A stretch of DNA of 32,975 bases from an uncultured Muribaculaceae bacterium (GCA_905207535.1 CAJLLX010000009.1:1-32975); one strand, 5' to 3'. Shown: positions 1 through 8,766, numbered from the stretch's first letter. Made by a program: numbers and translations. Notes: generated by a model from the sequence alone, not told the origin.

Positions 1-1
1 C

Positions 2-27
2 GGACGCACGAGCCGTGCGTCCCTACA
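2..27 (-). repeat. REP-like palindrome, copy 1
   Basis: Read on the minus strand this is TGTAG followed by 9-base arms GGACGCACG / CGTGCGTCC around a 3-base loop. The same head and arm core recur at 21398, 22881 and 31398, always between genes. A GTAG head next to a palindrome is the known form of REP elements moved by RAYT transposases; assignment to that class is an inference. Confidence 0.7.
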
Positions 28-91
28 CTGTTGGCGGCCTTCCCTGCCCATTCCGGCTCGTCCGAATTGCCTCAGGTATTGTTTTTTAGTT

Positions 92-111
92 ATCAGAGCT
101 TCAGCTCTGAT
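92..111. repeat. 20-base near-perfect palindrome (hairpin)
   Basis: Arms ATCAGAGCT (92-100) and AGCTCTGAT (103-111) are perfectly complementary around TC. A T-run lies on the left side (81-87) and no T-run follows on the right, so it does not have the layout of a plus-strand terminator. It could be an operator, another small repeat or an RNA hairpin. Confidence 0.5.
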
Positions 112-126
112 CATGCGGCCTCTCCT

Positions 127-143
127 ATCTACTATCTAAGCAC
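127..143 (+). repeat. 17-base motif shared with the glyS upstream region
   Basis: ATCTACTATCTAAGCAC here differs by one base from ATCTACTATCTTAGCAC at 6469-6485. Both lie upstream of a probable promoter. The inner TATCTTAG of the second copy is one base from the Bacteroidota -7 consensus TAnnTTTG, so these may be decayed promoters; this is only an inference. Confidence 0.4.
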
Positions 144-235
144 TATCTCGCCTCTTTTCCTCAAATCGCCCACACATTTCTCCCTTTCGGCCAAAAAATC
201 GCCCTCGCGTTAACTATTATTCCGCAAAAAAGTGC

Positions 236-243
236 TAAATTTG
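236..243 (+). promoter_or_regulatory. Probable -7 element for the lipoprotein operon
   Basis: TAAATTTG matches the Bacteroidota -7 consensus TAnnTTTG. There is no good TTG about 19 bases upstream, so the -33 part is weak. It would give a leader of about 100 bases before the ATG at 350. Confidence 0.45.
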
Positions 244-349
244 CCATATTTTTTGATTTTTATGCGGCAGAATGTTAAAACGCCACCTGCGGCCGCTTCA
301 TTCTGTCGCGCACAGTGCGAAAACACATTAAGTATTTATACCAATCTTT

Positions 350-2797
350 ATGATTATGAACAAATTGCTTACCGGGGCAATGGCCGCCGCTTCGCTGCTG
401 ACTCTCTTGTCGGCTTGCAGCGACACATTCGACCCCTCAAGCACCTCCGACCGACAGGGAACACTGCTCCTCAGTGTCGACCTCGACAAGGAGGTGTACG
501 CGCCCAAAGCAATGTCAAAAGCAGCCACCGACGCCGATGCCATACAGGCTACCGACCTCAAGCTGCGTCTGACATCATCCAACGGCCAGCAATGGACATG
601 GAACAGCATCGACGAAATGCAGCCTGCACAGTACAATGTCGGCGACTACACCTTTGAAGCCTACTACGGCGACGCCGCCGAAGAAGGCTTCGGGAAGCCC
701 TACTACTACGGCAGCAGCTCCATCACTCTCCTCGAAAACCGCTCGACGCCCGTCAGCGTCACTGCCACACTCGCCAACTCCATGGTCACCGTGGCTTGCT
801 CCGACGAGGCCAAGGCTTTCTTCAGCTCGCTCGCCATCTCCGTGACCTCCTCCACAGGAGCCACACACACCTATCCTCTCGACGAGACAGCTCCCCTCTA
901 CATCGCTCCCGGCGCTACCACCGTCAGCGTAGATGTAGCGCTTCAGGACGGCACTAAAGCCAAACTCAGCCCCGTCACCTTCGACGCCAAGCCCCGCAAT
1001 TCCTACGCCGTGGCCTTCACCGTCAACGGCGGCGAGACCGGCAAGGCTCAGCTCAATGTCACCTTCAATTCCCACCTCGACGAGGAGACCGTAGAGATCG
1101 ACCTCAGCAAAGAGATCCTCACCGCTCCCGCTCCCACCATCGAGACCAAAGGATTCACCTCCGGCGACCGCTTCGACTTCATCGAGAGCACACTCCCCAC
1201 TCAGAAGTATCAGGCTATAATCTCGGCCAACGGCAATGTCGGCACCGCTGTGCTCACCACCTCCTCGGCCTCGCTCCTCGCTCAGGGATGGCCCGCCGTG
1301 GTCGACTTCGCCACCGCCGATGCCGCCACTCTGACCAAGCTCTCCGAGCTGGGTCTCAAATACAACGGCCTCACAGGCAAGCTCTCGCGCATGGCCGTAG
1401 TTGATTTCACCGATGTCATCAGCCACATAGCATACGTGGAGGGCGCCGACAACGTCACCACCTTCAACCTCGTGGCCAAGGATGCCGCCACCAAGGAGTC
1501 CAACCCCGTGGCTATCTCCTTCGGCATCGAACGCATCGAGCTGACGCTCACCTCCTACGAGTTCTCGCCCGCCGACAACCGCCTCACCATCGACGCCACC
1601 TACAATGGCGGCGACCTCGCCGAGGCTGTCAGCAAGGGCGATGTAAGTTTCCTCCTTATCAATGAGCGCGGCACCTACGATGTGGTAGCGCCCATCTCCA
1701 TCACAGCCGCCTCCCGCGCCGCTGCGGCCTACACCATCGTGCTCCCCACCCGCGAGGAGGGCGATGTCACGTTCAAGGTGAAGTACAACGGCTCCACTGA
1801 GACCGCTCCCGTCACCCTTGAGCGCCGCGACCTCGACGCACAAGTCAATGTCAGCGCCAACGATGTCTTCGCCACCAGGGCCACTCTGACCCTCACCGGC
1901 AACGAGGCCGACCCCTCCAAGGCCCGCGTCTTCGTCTCCACCGACGGCAAGACCTACAGCGAGGTTTCCGCCACCAACAATAGCGGCCGCCTCGCCCTCT
2001 CGGGCCTCAAGGCTGCCACCGCTTACAGCGTGCGCGTCCGCATCAACGGCCTCACCTCTCAGCCCGCCACTTTCACCACCGAGTCGGCTATCCAGCTACC
2101 CAACTCCGACATGGAAAGCTGGTACAAGTCCGCTGGCAAATCCAACAACTGGTCCATCGAATACCCTGGCGCCGACGTCAACGCCGCATGGGGCACGATG
2201 AATCTCCTCACCACATCTTTCTCGGGCACTCGCGACTACACCGCATACTGCAACTTCTCCGGCACACGTCAGACCGGCGACAAGCACAGCGGCAGCAATG
2301 CGGCTATAATCGAAACCGTCGGCTGGGGCGCCAATGCAGCTCAGGCATGGTGGACCGATGCAAAGCATATCACCGTAGGAGAATTATATCTCGGCTCATA
2401 CAACGCCTCTGCACAGGCACCCGTCTACGGCATGGCCTTTACCAGCCGTCCGGCCGCTGTAAAATTCTGGTATAAGTATTCGGCAAGAAATTCGGCCGAC
2501 TACGCATATGCTTTTGCCAAAGTGCTCGATGCGTCCGGCAATGTAATTGCTGAAAGAGAGCAGAATCTTCAGGCTGTAGCCGATTATACACAGGTAACCT
2601 TCGACCTTCAGACACTCTATGGTGCCGGTTGCGCGAAGGCCGCCACAATACAGCTTGGCTTCAAATCAAGCGGACATCCCGAAGTCACAAGCCAGAACAA
2701 TGACAAATGGCTCACACGCCCGCCTTTCGGCAACCTCGACAACGGACGTTTCACCGGCTCATCGCTCTATATCGACGACATCGAACTCACTTACTAA
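350..2797 (+). CDS. Surface lipoprotein with DUF4493-like, Fn3-like and PCMD domains
   Basis: An 815-residue lipoprotein. The signal peptide ends in the lipobox LSAC with the lipidated Cys at residue 23, followed by Ser-Asp, compatible with export to the outer surface. A DUF4493-like beta domain fills about residues 35-225, further beta-rich sequence follows, an Fn3-like domain lies at about 495-580, and from LPNSDMESW (about 582) to the end it reads as a PCMD (putative carbohydrate metabolism) domain, with the typical AFTSRP motif. The Fn3-PCMD junction is nearly the same as in the third gene of this operon. The gene is 21 bases from the next. No reaction is known for these domains; carbohydrate or matrix binding is an inference. 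Met-3 (356) is an alternative start. Base composition drops in the PCMD part. Confidence 0.85.
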   Translation: MIMNKLLTGAMAAASLLTLLSACSDTFDPSSTSDRQGTLLLSVDLDKEVYAPKAMSKAATDADAIQATDLKLRLTSSNGQQWTWNSIDEMQPAQYNVGDYTFEAYYGDAAEEGFGKPYYYGSSSITLLENRSTPVSVTATLANSMVTVACSDEAKAFFSSLAISVTSSTGATHTYPLDETAPLYIAPGATTVSVDVALQDGTKAKLSPVTFDAKPRNSYAVAFTVNGGETGKAQLNVTFNSHLDEETVEIDLSKEILTAPAPTIETKGFTSGDRFDFIESTLPTQKYQAIISANGNVGTAVLTTSSASLLAQGWPAVVDFATADAATLTKLSELGLKYNGLTGKLSRMAVVDFTDVISHIAYVEGADNVTTFNLVAKDAATKESNPVAISFGIERIELTLTSYEFSPADNRLTIDATYNGGDLAEAVSKGDVSFLLINERGTYDVVAPISITAASRAAAAYTIVLPTREEGDVTFKVKYNGSTETAPVTLERRDLDAQVNVSANDVFATRATLTLTGNEADPSKARVFVSTDGKTYSEVSATNNSGRLALSGLKAATAYSVRVRINGLTSQPATFTTESAIQLPNSDMESWYKSAGKSNNWSIEYPGADVNAAWGTMNLLTTSFSGTRDYTAYCNFSGTRQTGDKHSGSNAAIIETVGWGANAAQAWWTDAKHITVGELYLGSYNASAQAPVYGMAFTSRPAAVKFWYKYSARNSADYAYAFAKVLDASGNVIAEREQNLQAVADYTQVTFDLQTLYGAGCAKAATIQLGFKSSGHPEVTSQNNDKWLTRPPFGNLDNGRFTGSSLYIDDIELTY

Positions 2798-2818
2798 TCT
2801 CCGCAACTCCCATAAAAT

Positions 2819-4156
2819 ATGAAAGCTAAATTTCTATCGACTTTTGCTGCCCTGGCTCTTGCTGCCGTCGCCTTCAGCTCATGCTCCGACGACGACTACA
2901 AGCCCGACACGCAGGACAAAGGGTCACTCAACACTGCCACCATCATCCCGGAGGTAGCCAATGCGGAGATCATCATCTCCGACCAGCAGGGTGCCACACA
3001 CGCCATGGCGCGCCGTTCCTACCCGCTCGACGATTTCATCATCACAGTGGTCAACGCCTCAGGCGAGACCGTGGCCAACTGGACATACAACGCTATGCCC
3101 TCGCTGCCCGACTTCCCCGTAGGCACCTACACCATCAATGTAGCCTCCTGCGAGCCTGTGCCCGCCGAGTGGGAGAAGCCCCACTTCCTCGGGTCGCAGA
3201 CTTTCGAGATCAAAAAGGGCGAAATCACCGATGTTGCCCCCATCGTGTGCCGCCTGGCCAATATCGCCGTCAGCGTCAAGTTTGATGACGACCTGATAGC
3301 CGCTTCCGCCGGCGACATCTCCGTCACCGTCACCTCGGTCGACTCCCACAGCCTCACCTTCAACCCTGCGGAGACCCGTCGCGGCTACTTCCAGGTGCTT
3401 GACGGCCTCGCTACCCTCGAGGTTCACTTCACCGGCACCGTCAACGGCGTTGCCGAGGACTTCCGCTACCCGCTGAGGGATATCGCTGCCGGCCAGCACC
3501 GCAAGGTGTCGTTCGCACTTCGCACCAACCCCGCCATACCCCCCGAAGAGTTCGGTGAGATCACTCCGGGCGACGGCTCCGGCATCGGCGTAAGCACCAC
3601 CGTCACCGGCAACGACCTCGCCGGCGACACCCCCTGGGAAGAGACGGTAATTCCCGGAGACGACCGTCCCGGCAAGGAGGAATGGCCCGATGAGCCCGGT
3701 CCCGGCCCCGGCCCCGAAGATCCCGAAGACTGGAAGATAGAGTTCACAAGCACCACCCTCGACATCGAAGGCGTCAACAACTCCGCCGGCTGGTCGGGCG
3801 ACGCCGTGGTCGACATCACCTCCACCAACGGCTTCTCCTCGCTGCTCGTGGAGATTATCTCCAATTCGCTCAACGACAGCATGCTCACAGACGTAGGCCT
3901 CGCTGCAACGTTCGACCTCGCTACCGGCATGTCGGCAGGCGACAATCCCCGGGACCTCTCCGCAGTCCTCCGCGATACGTTCCACTTCCCCGTGGGCGAG
4001 GAGGTCACCGGTGATGACGTCACCTCTATCTCGTTTAATATCACCGAGTTCGTTCCTCTGCTCAACATGTATACAGACGAAATGCACCAGTTCCGCATCA
4101 CTGTCACCGACAAGAAGGGCAACAAGAAGGACATGACACTTAAATTCCAAGCATAA
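2819..4156 (+). CDS. Surface lipoprotein with DUF4493-like domain, no PCMD
   Basis: A 445-residue lipoprotein and the middle gene of a three-gene operon (21 bases after the previous gene, 12 before the next). The lipobox is FSSC with Cys-22, followed by Ser-Asp-Asp-Asp, which matches the acidic surface-export signal described for Bacteroides lipoproteins. The N-terminal part to about residue 235 aligns by eye with the DUF4493-like domains of its neighbours (GSLN start, central hydrophobic strand, arginine-rich RRGYF motif). A Pro-Gly linker, PGPGPGPEDPED at about 294-305, leads to a C-terminal beta domain that resembles the second domain of the following gene. It is shorter than its neighbours because the Fn3-like and PCMD parts are missing. 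Function unknown; probably a cell-surface partner of the other two. Confidence 0.82.
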   Translation: MKAKFLSTFAALALAAVAFSSCSDDDYKPDTQDKGSLNTATIIPEVANAEIIISDQQGATHAMARRSYPLDDFIITVVNASGETVANWTYNAMPSLPDFPVGTYTINVASCEPVPAEWEKPHFLGSQTFEIKKGEITDVAPIVCRLANIAVSVKFDDDLIAASAGDISVTVTSVDSHSLTFNPAETRRGYFQVLDGLATLEVHFTGTVNGVAEDFRYPLRDIAAGQHRKVSFALRTNPAIPPEEFGEITPGDGSGIGVSTTVTGNDLAGDTPWEETVIPGDDRPGKEEWPDEPGPGPGPEDPEDWKIEFTSTTLDIEGVNNSAGWSGDAVVDITSTNGFSSLLVEIISNSLNDSMLTDVGLAATFDLATGMSAGDNPRDLSAVLRDTFHFPVGEEVTGDDVTSISFNITEFVPLLNMYTDEMHQFRITVTDKKGNKKDMTLKFQA

Positions 4157-4168
4157 GCAAACCCTGAA

Positions 4169-6361
4169 ATGAAAATGAAAAAGATATTTTTCGCATGTGC
4201 GGCCTCGCTGGCTATGCTTTCATTCAGCGGCTGCTCCGACGACATCAACTATCAGGACCCCACCGGGGGTGAGGGCCGCGTATTCCTCCGCCCGCTCCTC
4301 TCGAGCGACGTCAAGGTGGAGAGCCGTGCCATCCTCACCGACGAGGAGCTCCACGAGAGCGCTCTGATATGGATCTCCAACTCCAAGGGTGTAGTCCGCA
4401 AATACACCGGCACCTCTTCCATCCCCGCGGGGGGAGTGAATCTGGTGAGCGACAACTATGTGGCCGAAGTGTGGGCCGGCGACTCTGTCCCCGCCTCCTT
4501 CGAGCACCGCTACTTCAAGGGCCGTGAGGCGTTTGCCGTAAGTGGCGGACGCACCACTCAGGTCGACATCGAGTGCCGCATCGCCAACACCGTGGTGGCT
4601 GTCGACTACGACGACGCTGTCGACAATGTCCTCACCGACTACACCATGACCGTGGGCCACGTCGCCGGCTCCCTCGTCTACGAAGGCCGCGACAACCGCC
4701 TCGGCTACTTCATGATGAACAGCCGCGCCACCGGCCTTACCTATACCCTCACAGCCAAGAAGGCCGACGGCTCCGAATTCACCTTCACCGGTGAGATCGC
4801 CGACGCCAAGCCCGCCACCAAGTATGTGCTCCATGTAAAGCATGCCGACAAGCCCGCTGAGGACTTCGGCGGCGCCCTCATCAGCATCGTGGTCGACGAG
4901 ACCATGATAGAGGTGGAGGACACCATCGAGCTGTACGCTGCGCCCACCGTAGAGGGCACCAACTTCGACCTCACCAAGCCCATTATCGGCGAGCAGGGCA
5001 AGCTCACCGAGAAGAAGCTCTGGATCAAGAGCACCAAGGGCTTCTCGCGCCTGGAGTTCGCCTGCCCCGAGTTCGCCACTCTGCTCGGCATCTCGGGCAA
5101 CGACTTCAACATCTTCGGCATGGCCGAAGATGTCACGGCCCGCATCGAGGCCGCCGGATTCTCCTTCCAGCGCTTCACCCACGAGGCTGCCGAGACCGAA
5201 GCCGAGCGTGAGTTTGAGGAGGTCAAGGTCATCATGAGCGCCGATTTCATGAGCCTCTTCCCCAACGGCGAGCACACCCTCACAGTCACTGTGGTCGACA
5301 ACAACGGCCGTACCACCGTCACTCCCATACAGATTGTCGTCTCCGACGCCAAGCTCATGACCGACGAAGTCATCGACCACGAAATCTGGGCTACCCACGC
5401 CACTCTCCACGGCACAGTGATGAAGGCTGACGTGGCCAATGTGGGCTTCAACTACCGCGAGGCCGGCACTCAGGCCTGGACCTTCGTCAGCGGCAATGTG
5501 GCCGCTCCCGCCGAGGGCCTCAACTACTCTGCCGAGATCACCGGACTCACCCCCGGCACCACCTATGAGTATGTGGCCACTTCCGACGACTTCACCGCCG
5601 CCACTCCCGTGACCTTCACCACCGAGGCCGCCTCTCAGCTCCCCAACGCAGGTATGGAGACATGGAACACCTCTTCCACCCCCTACCTCATCGCAGCCGA
5701 CGGAAGCTCTATGTTCTGGGATAGCGGCAACCACGGCTCGGCCACTATGGGCAAGAATATCACCACACCCGAAGAGACCATCAAGCATTCCGGCAACTTC
5801 TCGGCCAAGCTCGAAAGCCAGTTTGTGGGAATGGGCGCCATCGGTAAATTCGCCGCCGGCAACATCTTCGTCGGCGATTACCTCGCCACCGACGGCACCG
5901 ACGGCATCCTCGGATGGGGCCGCGCCTTCACCTCGCGCCCCAAAGCGCTGAAGGTTTGGGTGAAATATACGCCTCAGACAGTCACCTATTCGAAAACCGA
6001 CCTCCTCAAGAAGGGCGACATGGACCAGGGCATCATCTACGCTGCCCTCGTCGACGACAGCAAGCAGAGCTACAAATACAAAGAAAACACCTACTCCTGG
6101 CCTTGCATCGTCCGCACCAAAAGCTCTGATCGTAACCTCTTCGACAAGAACGGGTCCAACGTCATCGCCTACGGCGAGCGCGTCTTCACCGAAGCCACTG
6201 CCGGCGACCAGCTTGTAGAGATCGAGATACCTCTCGACTACACCACCGACACCAAGCGTCCGTCCAACATCATCCTCACCTGCTCGGCAAGCCGCTACGG
6301 CGACTACTTCACCGGCGGTCCCTCCGTGATGTACGTCGACGACTTCGAACTCGTCTACTGA
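4169..6361 (+). CDS. Surface lipoprotein with DUF4493-like, Fn3-like and PCMD domains
   Basis: A 730-residue lipoprotein, last gene of the operon and followed by a strong terminator. The lipobox is FSGC with Cys-22, then Ser-Asp-Asp, again an acidic surface-export signal. Domain order: DUF4493-like (about 35-230), a second beta domain (about 250-390) like the C-terminus of the preceding protein, an Fn3-like domain (about 394-485) and a PCMD domain from LPNAGMETW (about 490) to the end, with AFTSRP and a final VDDFELVY strand. The architecture parallels the first gene of the operon, so the cluster looks like duplicated and reshuffled modules. Met-3 (4175) is an equally possible start. A binding role at the cell surface is inferred; no catalytic residues are recognised. 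Confidence 0.84.
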   Translation: MKMKKIFFACAASLAMLSFSGCSDDINYQDPTGGEGRVFLRPLLSSDVKVESRAILTDEELHESALIWISNSKGVVRKYTGTSSIPAGGVNLVSDNYVAEVWAGDSVPASFEHRYFKGREAFAVSGGRTTQVDIECRIANTVVAVDYDDAVDNVLTDYTMTVGHVAGSLVYEGRDNRLGYFMMNSRATGLTYTLTAKKADGSEFTFTGEIADAKPATKYVLHVKHADKPAEDFGGALISIVVDETMIEVEDTIELYAAPTVEGTNFDLTKPIIGEQGKLTEKKLWIKSTKGFSRLEFACPEFATLLGISGNDFNIFGMAEDVTARIEAAGFSFQRFTHEAAETEAEREFEEVKVIMSADFMSLFPNGEHTLTVTVVDNNGRTTVTPIQIVVSDAKLMTDEVIDHEIWATHATLHGTVMKADVANVGFNYREAGTQAWTFVSGNVAAPAEGLNYSAEITGLTPGTTYEYVATSDDFTAATPVTFTTEAASQLPNAGMETWNTSSTPYLIAADGSSMFWDSGNHGSATMGKNITTPEETIKHSGNFSAKLESQFVGMGAIGKFAAGNIFVGDYLATDGTDGILGWGRAFTSRPKALKVWVKYTPQTVTYSKTDLLKKGDMDQGIIYAALVDDSKQSYKYKENTYSWPCIVRTKSSDRNLFDKNGSNVIAYGERVFTEATAGDQLVEIEIPLDYTTDTKRPSNIILTCSASRYGDYFTGGPSVMYVDDFELVY

Positions 6362-6409
6362 TCCACCCGCGCGGCTCCCTTTAGGATCCGCGCCCGCATA
6401 TCCCCTAAC

Positions 6410-6447
6410 GCGCTGCGCCAATCACCCCGGCGCAGCGCTTTCTTTTA
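6410..6447 (+). terminator. Rho-independent terminator of the lipoprotein operon
   Basis: A perfect 10-base stem GCGCTGCGCC (6410-6419) / GGCGCAGCGC (6429-6438) with a 9-base loop is followed by TTTCTTTTAT. It lies 49 bases after the stop of the third lipoprotein gene. Confidence 0.88.
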
Positions 6448-6468
6448 TATTCCACCGCTGCCGCCACA

Positions 6469-6485
6469 ATCTACTATCTTAGCAC
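6469..6485 (+). repeat. 17-base motif shared with the region at 127
   Basis: Second copy of the motif described at 127-143, with one base different. It lies just after the terminator and 36 bases before the glyS -7 element. TATCTTAG inside it resembles a degenerate -7 element. Confidence 0.4.
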
Positions 6486-6498
6486 AACAATCTAATTT

Positions 6499-6528
6499 TT
6501 GATAACTCGCATTTTTTCCTTACCTTTG
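6499..6528 (+). promoter_or_regulatory. Bacteroidota-type promoter for glyS
   Basis: TTG at 6499-6501, a 19-base spacer and TACCTTTG at 6521-6528 fit the -33/-7 consensus of the Bacteroidota primary sigma factor. Transcription should begin at about 6535, which rules out an upstream GlyRS start at 6499 inside the promoter. Confidence 0.8.
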
Positions 6529-6567
6529 CCACAAACTATACACCAACAAAATAACGACCGAAAAAAA

Positions 6568-8112
6568 ATGGCACAACAGGAAGATGTGTTTAAGAAAATA
6601 ATATCCCATGCCAAAGAGTATGGATTCGTGTTCCCCTCCAGCGAAATCTACGACGGACTCTCTGCCGTCTATGATTACGGACAGAACGGTGTGGAGCTCA
6701 AAAACAACATCAAGCGCTACTGGTGGGAGTCGATGACTCTTCTCCACGAGAACATCGTGGGCATCGACTCGGCTATCTTCATGCACCCCACCATCTGGAA
6801 GGCTTCGGGACATGTCGACGCATTCAACGATCCTCTCATCGACAACCGCGACTCAAAGAAGCGCTACCGCGCCGACGTGCTCATCGAGGAGCAGATTGCC
6901 AAATACGAAGAGAAGATCGACAAGGAGGTGGCCAAGGCAGCCAAGCGGTTCGGCGAAAGCTTCGACGAGGCCCTCTACCGCCAGACCAATCCCCGCGTGC
7001 TCGATCATAAGGCCAAACGCGACGCCCTCCACGAGCGCTACGCCAAGGCCATGAACGACAACAATCTCGACGAGCTCCGTCAGATCATCATCGACGAAGA
7101 GATCGTCGACCCCATCTCCGGCACCAAAAACTGGACCGACGTGCGCCAGTTCAACCTCATGTTCAAAACCGAGATGGGCTCCACAGCCGACGGTGCCATG
7201 ACCGTTTACCTCCGTCCGGAGACCGCTCAGGGCATCTTCGTCAACTATCTCAACGTGCAGAAGACCGGCCGCATGCGCATCCCCTTCGGCATCGCTCAGA
7301 TAGGCAAGGCGTTCCGCAACGAGATCGTCGCCCGCCAGTTCATCTTCCGTATGCGCGAGTTCGAGCAGATGGAGATGCAGTTCTTCGTGCGCCCCGGCTC
7401 CGAAATCGAGTGGTTCAAGAAGTGGAAAGAGACCCGTCTGCGCTGGCACAAGGCCCTCGGCCTGGGCGACGAGAAATATCGCTACCACGACCACGAGAAA
7501 CTCGCCCACTACGCCAACGCTGCCACCGACATCGAGTTCCTCATGCCCTTCGGATTCAAGGAGGTGGAGGGTATCCACTCCCGCACCAACTTCGACCTCT
7601 CGCAGCACGAGAAATATTCCGGCAAGAAAATCCAGTATTTCGACCCCGAGCTCAACGAGAGCTACACACCCTACGTCATCGAGACCTCGATCGGCGTCGA
7701 CCGCATGTTCCTCTCCGTCCTCTGCTCGTCGTATGAGGAGGAGGCACTCGAGAATGGCGAAACACGCGTGGTGCTCCACCTCCCCGAGGCGCTTGCGCCC
7801 GTGAAATGCGCCGTGATGCCCCTGGTGCGCAAGGACGGACTCCCCGAAAAGGCCCGCGAGATCGTCAACGACCTCAAATTCGACTTCAACACCCACTACG
7901 AGGAGAAGGACTCCATCGGCAAGCGCTACCGCCGCCAGGATGCCATCGGCACACCCTTCTGTATCACCGTCGACCATCAGACCCTCGAAGACAACACCGT
8001 CACACTCCGCGAGCGCGACTCCATGGAGCAGAAGCGTGTTAACATTTCCGACCTCCACACCCTCATCCACGACCGTGTAAGCCTCAACTCCCTCCTCCGC
8101 CGTCTCGGCTGA
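6568..8112 (+). CDS. glyS: Glycine--tRNA ligase, single-chain homodimeric type
   Basis: Charges tRNA-Gly with glycine using ATP in the cytoplasm. The 514-residue product is the class II alpha2 form, not the alpha2-beta2 form of Proteobacteria. Visible are the N-terminal start of the catalytic core with GLSAVYDYG near residue 29, the insertion of about 100 charged residues, the YLRPETAQGIF block near 214, the motif-2 region QIGKAFRNE with REFEQMEMQFF, motif 3 around ETSIGVDRMFL, and a C-terminal anticodon-binding domain from about residue 408. The start at 6568 was chosen because the promoter lies upstream of it, it has an A-rich leader, and the family begins at this point; the 23-residue upstream extension is not protein-like. 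First gene of an operon with lemA (24 bases further on) and an FKBP gene. Confidence 0.96.
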   Translation: MAQQEDVFKKIISHAKEYGFVFPSSEIYDGLSAVYDYGQNGVELKNNIKRYWWESMTLLHENIVGIDSAIFMHPTIWKASGHVDAFNDPLIDNRDSKKRYRADVLIEEQIAKYEEKIDKEVAKAAKRFGESFDEALYRQTNPRVLDHKAKRDALHERYAKAMNDNNLDELRQIIIDEEIVDPISGTKNWTDVRQFNLMFKTEMGSTADGAMTVYLRPETAQGIFVNYLNVQKTGRMRIPFGIAQIGKAFRNEIVARQFIFRMREFEQMEMQFFVRPGSEIEWFKKWKETRLRWHKALGLGDEKYRYHDHEKLAHYANAATDIEFLMPFGFKEVEGIHSRTNFDLSQHEKYSGKKIQYFDPELNESYTPYVIETSIGVDRMFLSVLCSSYEEEALENGETRVVLHLPEALAPVKCAVMPLVRKDGLPEKAREIVNDLKFDFNTHYEEKDSIGKRYRRQDAIGTPFCITVDHQTLEDNTVTLRERDSMEQKRVNISDLHTLIHDRVSLNSLLRRLG

Positions 8113-8136
8113 GAAGCTAATCTATAATTTTACAAA

Positions 8137-8751
8137 ATGAAGAAAAATTCTATTATCCTCATTGTCATCGCCGTCATCGTGGTGATCCTCTGCGGCACCG
8201 GATGCTCGCAGTACAACGGTATGGTCGATGCCGACCAGGCCGTGCAGAAGCAATGGGGACAGGTGCAGAACCAATATCAGCGTCGCGCCGACCTCATCCC
8301 CAACCTTGTGGCCACCGTCAAAGGCTACTCCGAGCACGAGTCTTCCACCCTCGAGAGCGTAACCCGTGCCCGCGCCGGCCTCTCCGAGGCTTACAACGCC
8401 GCTCAGGAAGCCAACACCGAAGCTCAGGCCGGTGCTCCCGCCAACCTGCAGCAGTTCCAGCAAGCCCAGGAGAAGCTGCAGAGCGCTCTCGGCATCTATG
8501 TCAACGCCGTGCGCGAAGCCTATCCCGACCTCAAGGCCAATCAGAACTTCCTCGACCTGCAGGCTCAGCTCGAAGGCACCGAAAACCGTGTCTCCACCGA
8601 GCGCCAGCGCTACAACGAGGCTGTAGAGACCTACAACAAGAAGGTGCTCCGCTTCCCCGCGCGACTTTTCGCCGCCATGTTCGGCTTCGATGCCAAACCG
8701 ATGTTCCAGGCCGATGCCAACGCTCAGGCTGCTCCCAAGGTTGAATTTTAA
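8137..8751 (+). CDS. lemA: LemA family protein
   Basis: A 204-residue membrane-anchored helical protein. An N-terminal hydrophobic segment (about 5-20) is followed by the LemA signature: YNGMV, then W-x-x-V-x-x-x-YQRRADLIPNLV at about 40-57, TVKGY, and a helical domain to the end. LemA proteins have an uncertain role; in many bacteria they lie with TPM-domain membrane proteins, which are absent here. The Cys at residue 23 follows GTG and is not a good lipobox, so anchoring by the helix is more likely. It sits 24 bases after glyS and 15 bases before the prolyl isomerase gene, so all three are probably co-transcribed. Confidence 0.93.
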   Translation: MKKNSIILIVIAVIVVILCGTGCSQYNGMVDADQAVQKQWGQVQNQYQRRADLIPNLVATVKGYSEHESSTLESVTRARAGLSEAYNAAQEANTEAQAGAPANLQQFQQAQEKLQSALGIYVNAVREAYPDLKANQNFLDLQAQLEGTENRVSTERQRYNEAVETYNKKVLRFPARLFAAMFGFDAKPMFQADANAQAAPKVEF

Positions 8752-8766
8752 CCCACTGCAAATCAA

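Larger units (their letters stand above)
1..349. other. Gene-free leader region before the lipoprotein operon
   Basis: No convincing gene is seen here; the short open frames have no recognisable protein character. The stretch holds a REP-like palindrome at its left edge (2-27), a 20-base hairpin (92-111), a 17-base motif that recurs before glyS (127-143) and a probable promoter element (236-243). It therefore looks like the regulatory leader of the lipoprotein operon that starts at 350. Confidence 0.6.

Noticed and set aside
4220..6421. A 733-codon open frame on the minus strand opposite the third lipoprotein gene
   Set aside because: It mirrors a gene with a clear lipobox and domains; its protein is Gly/Val/Glu/Asp-rich repeats typical of the reverse complement of C-ending codons.
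6499..6567. N-terminal extension of glyS
   Set aside because: The promoter (-33 at 6499, -7 at 6521) lies in it and the extension has no GlyRS character.
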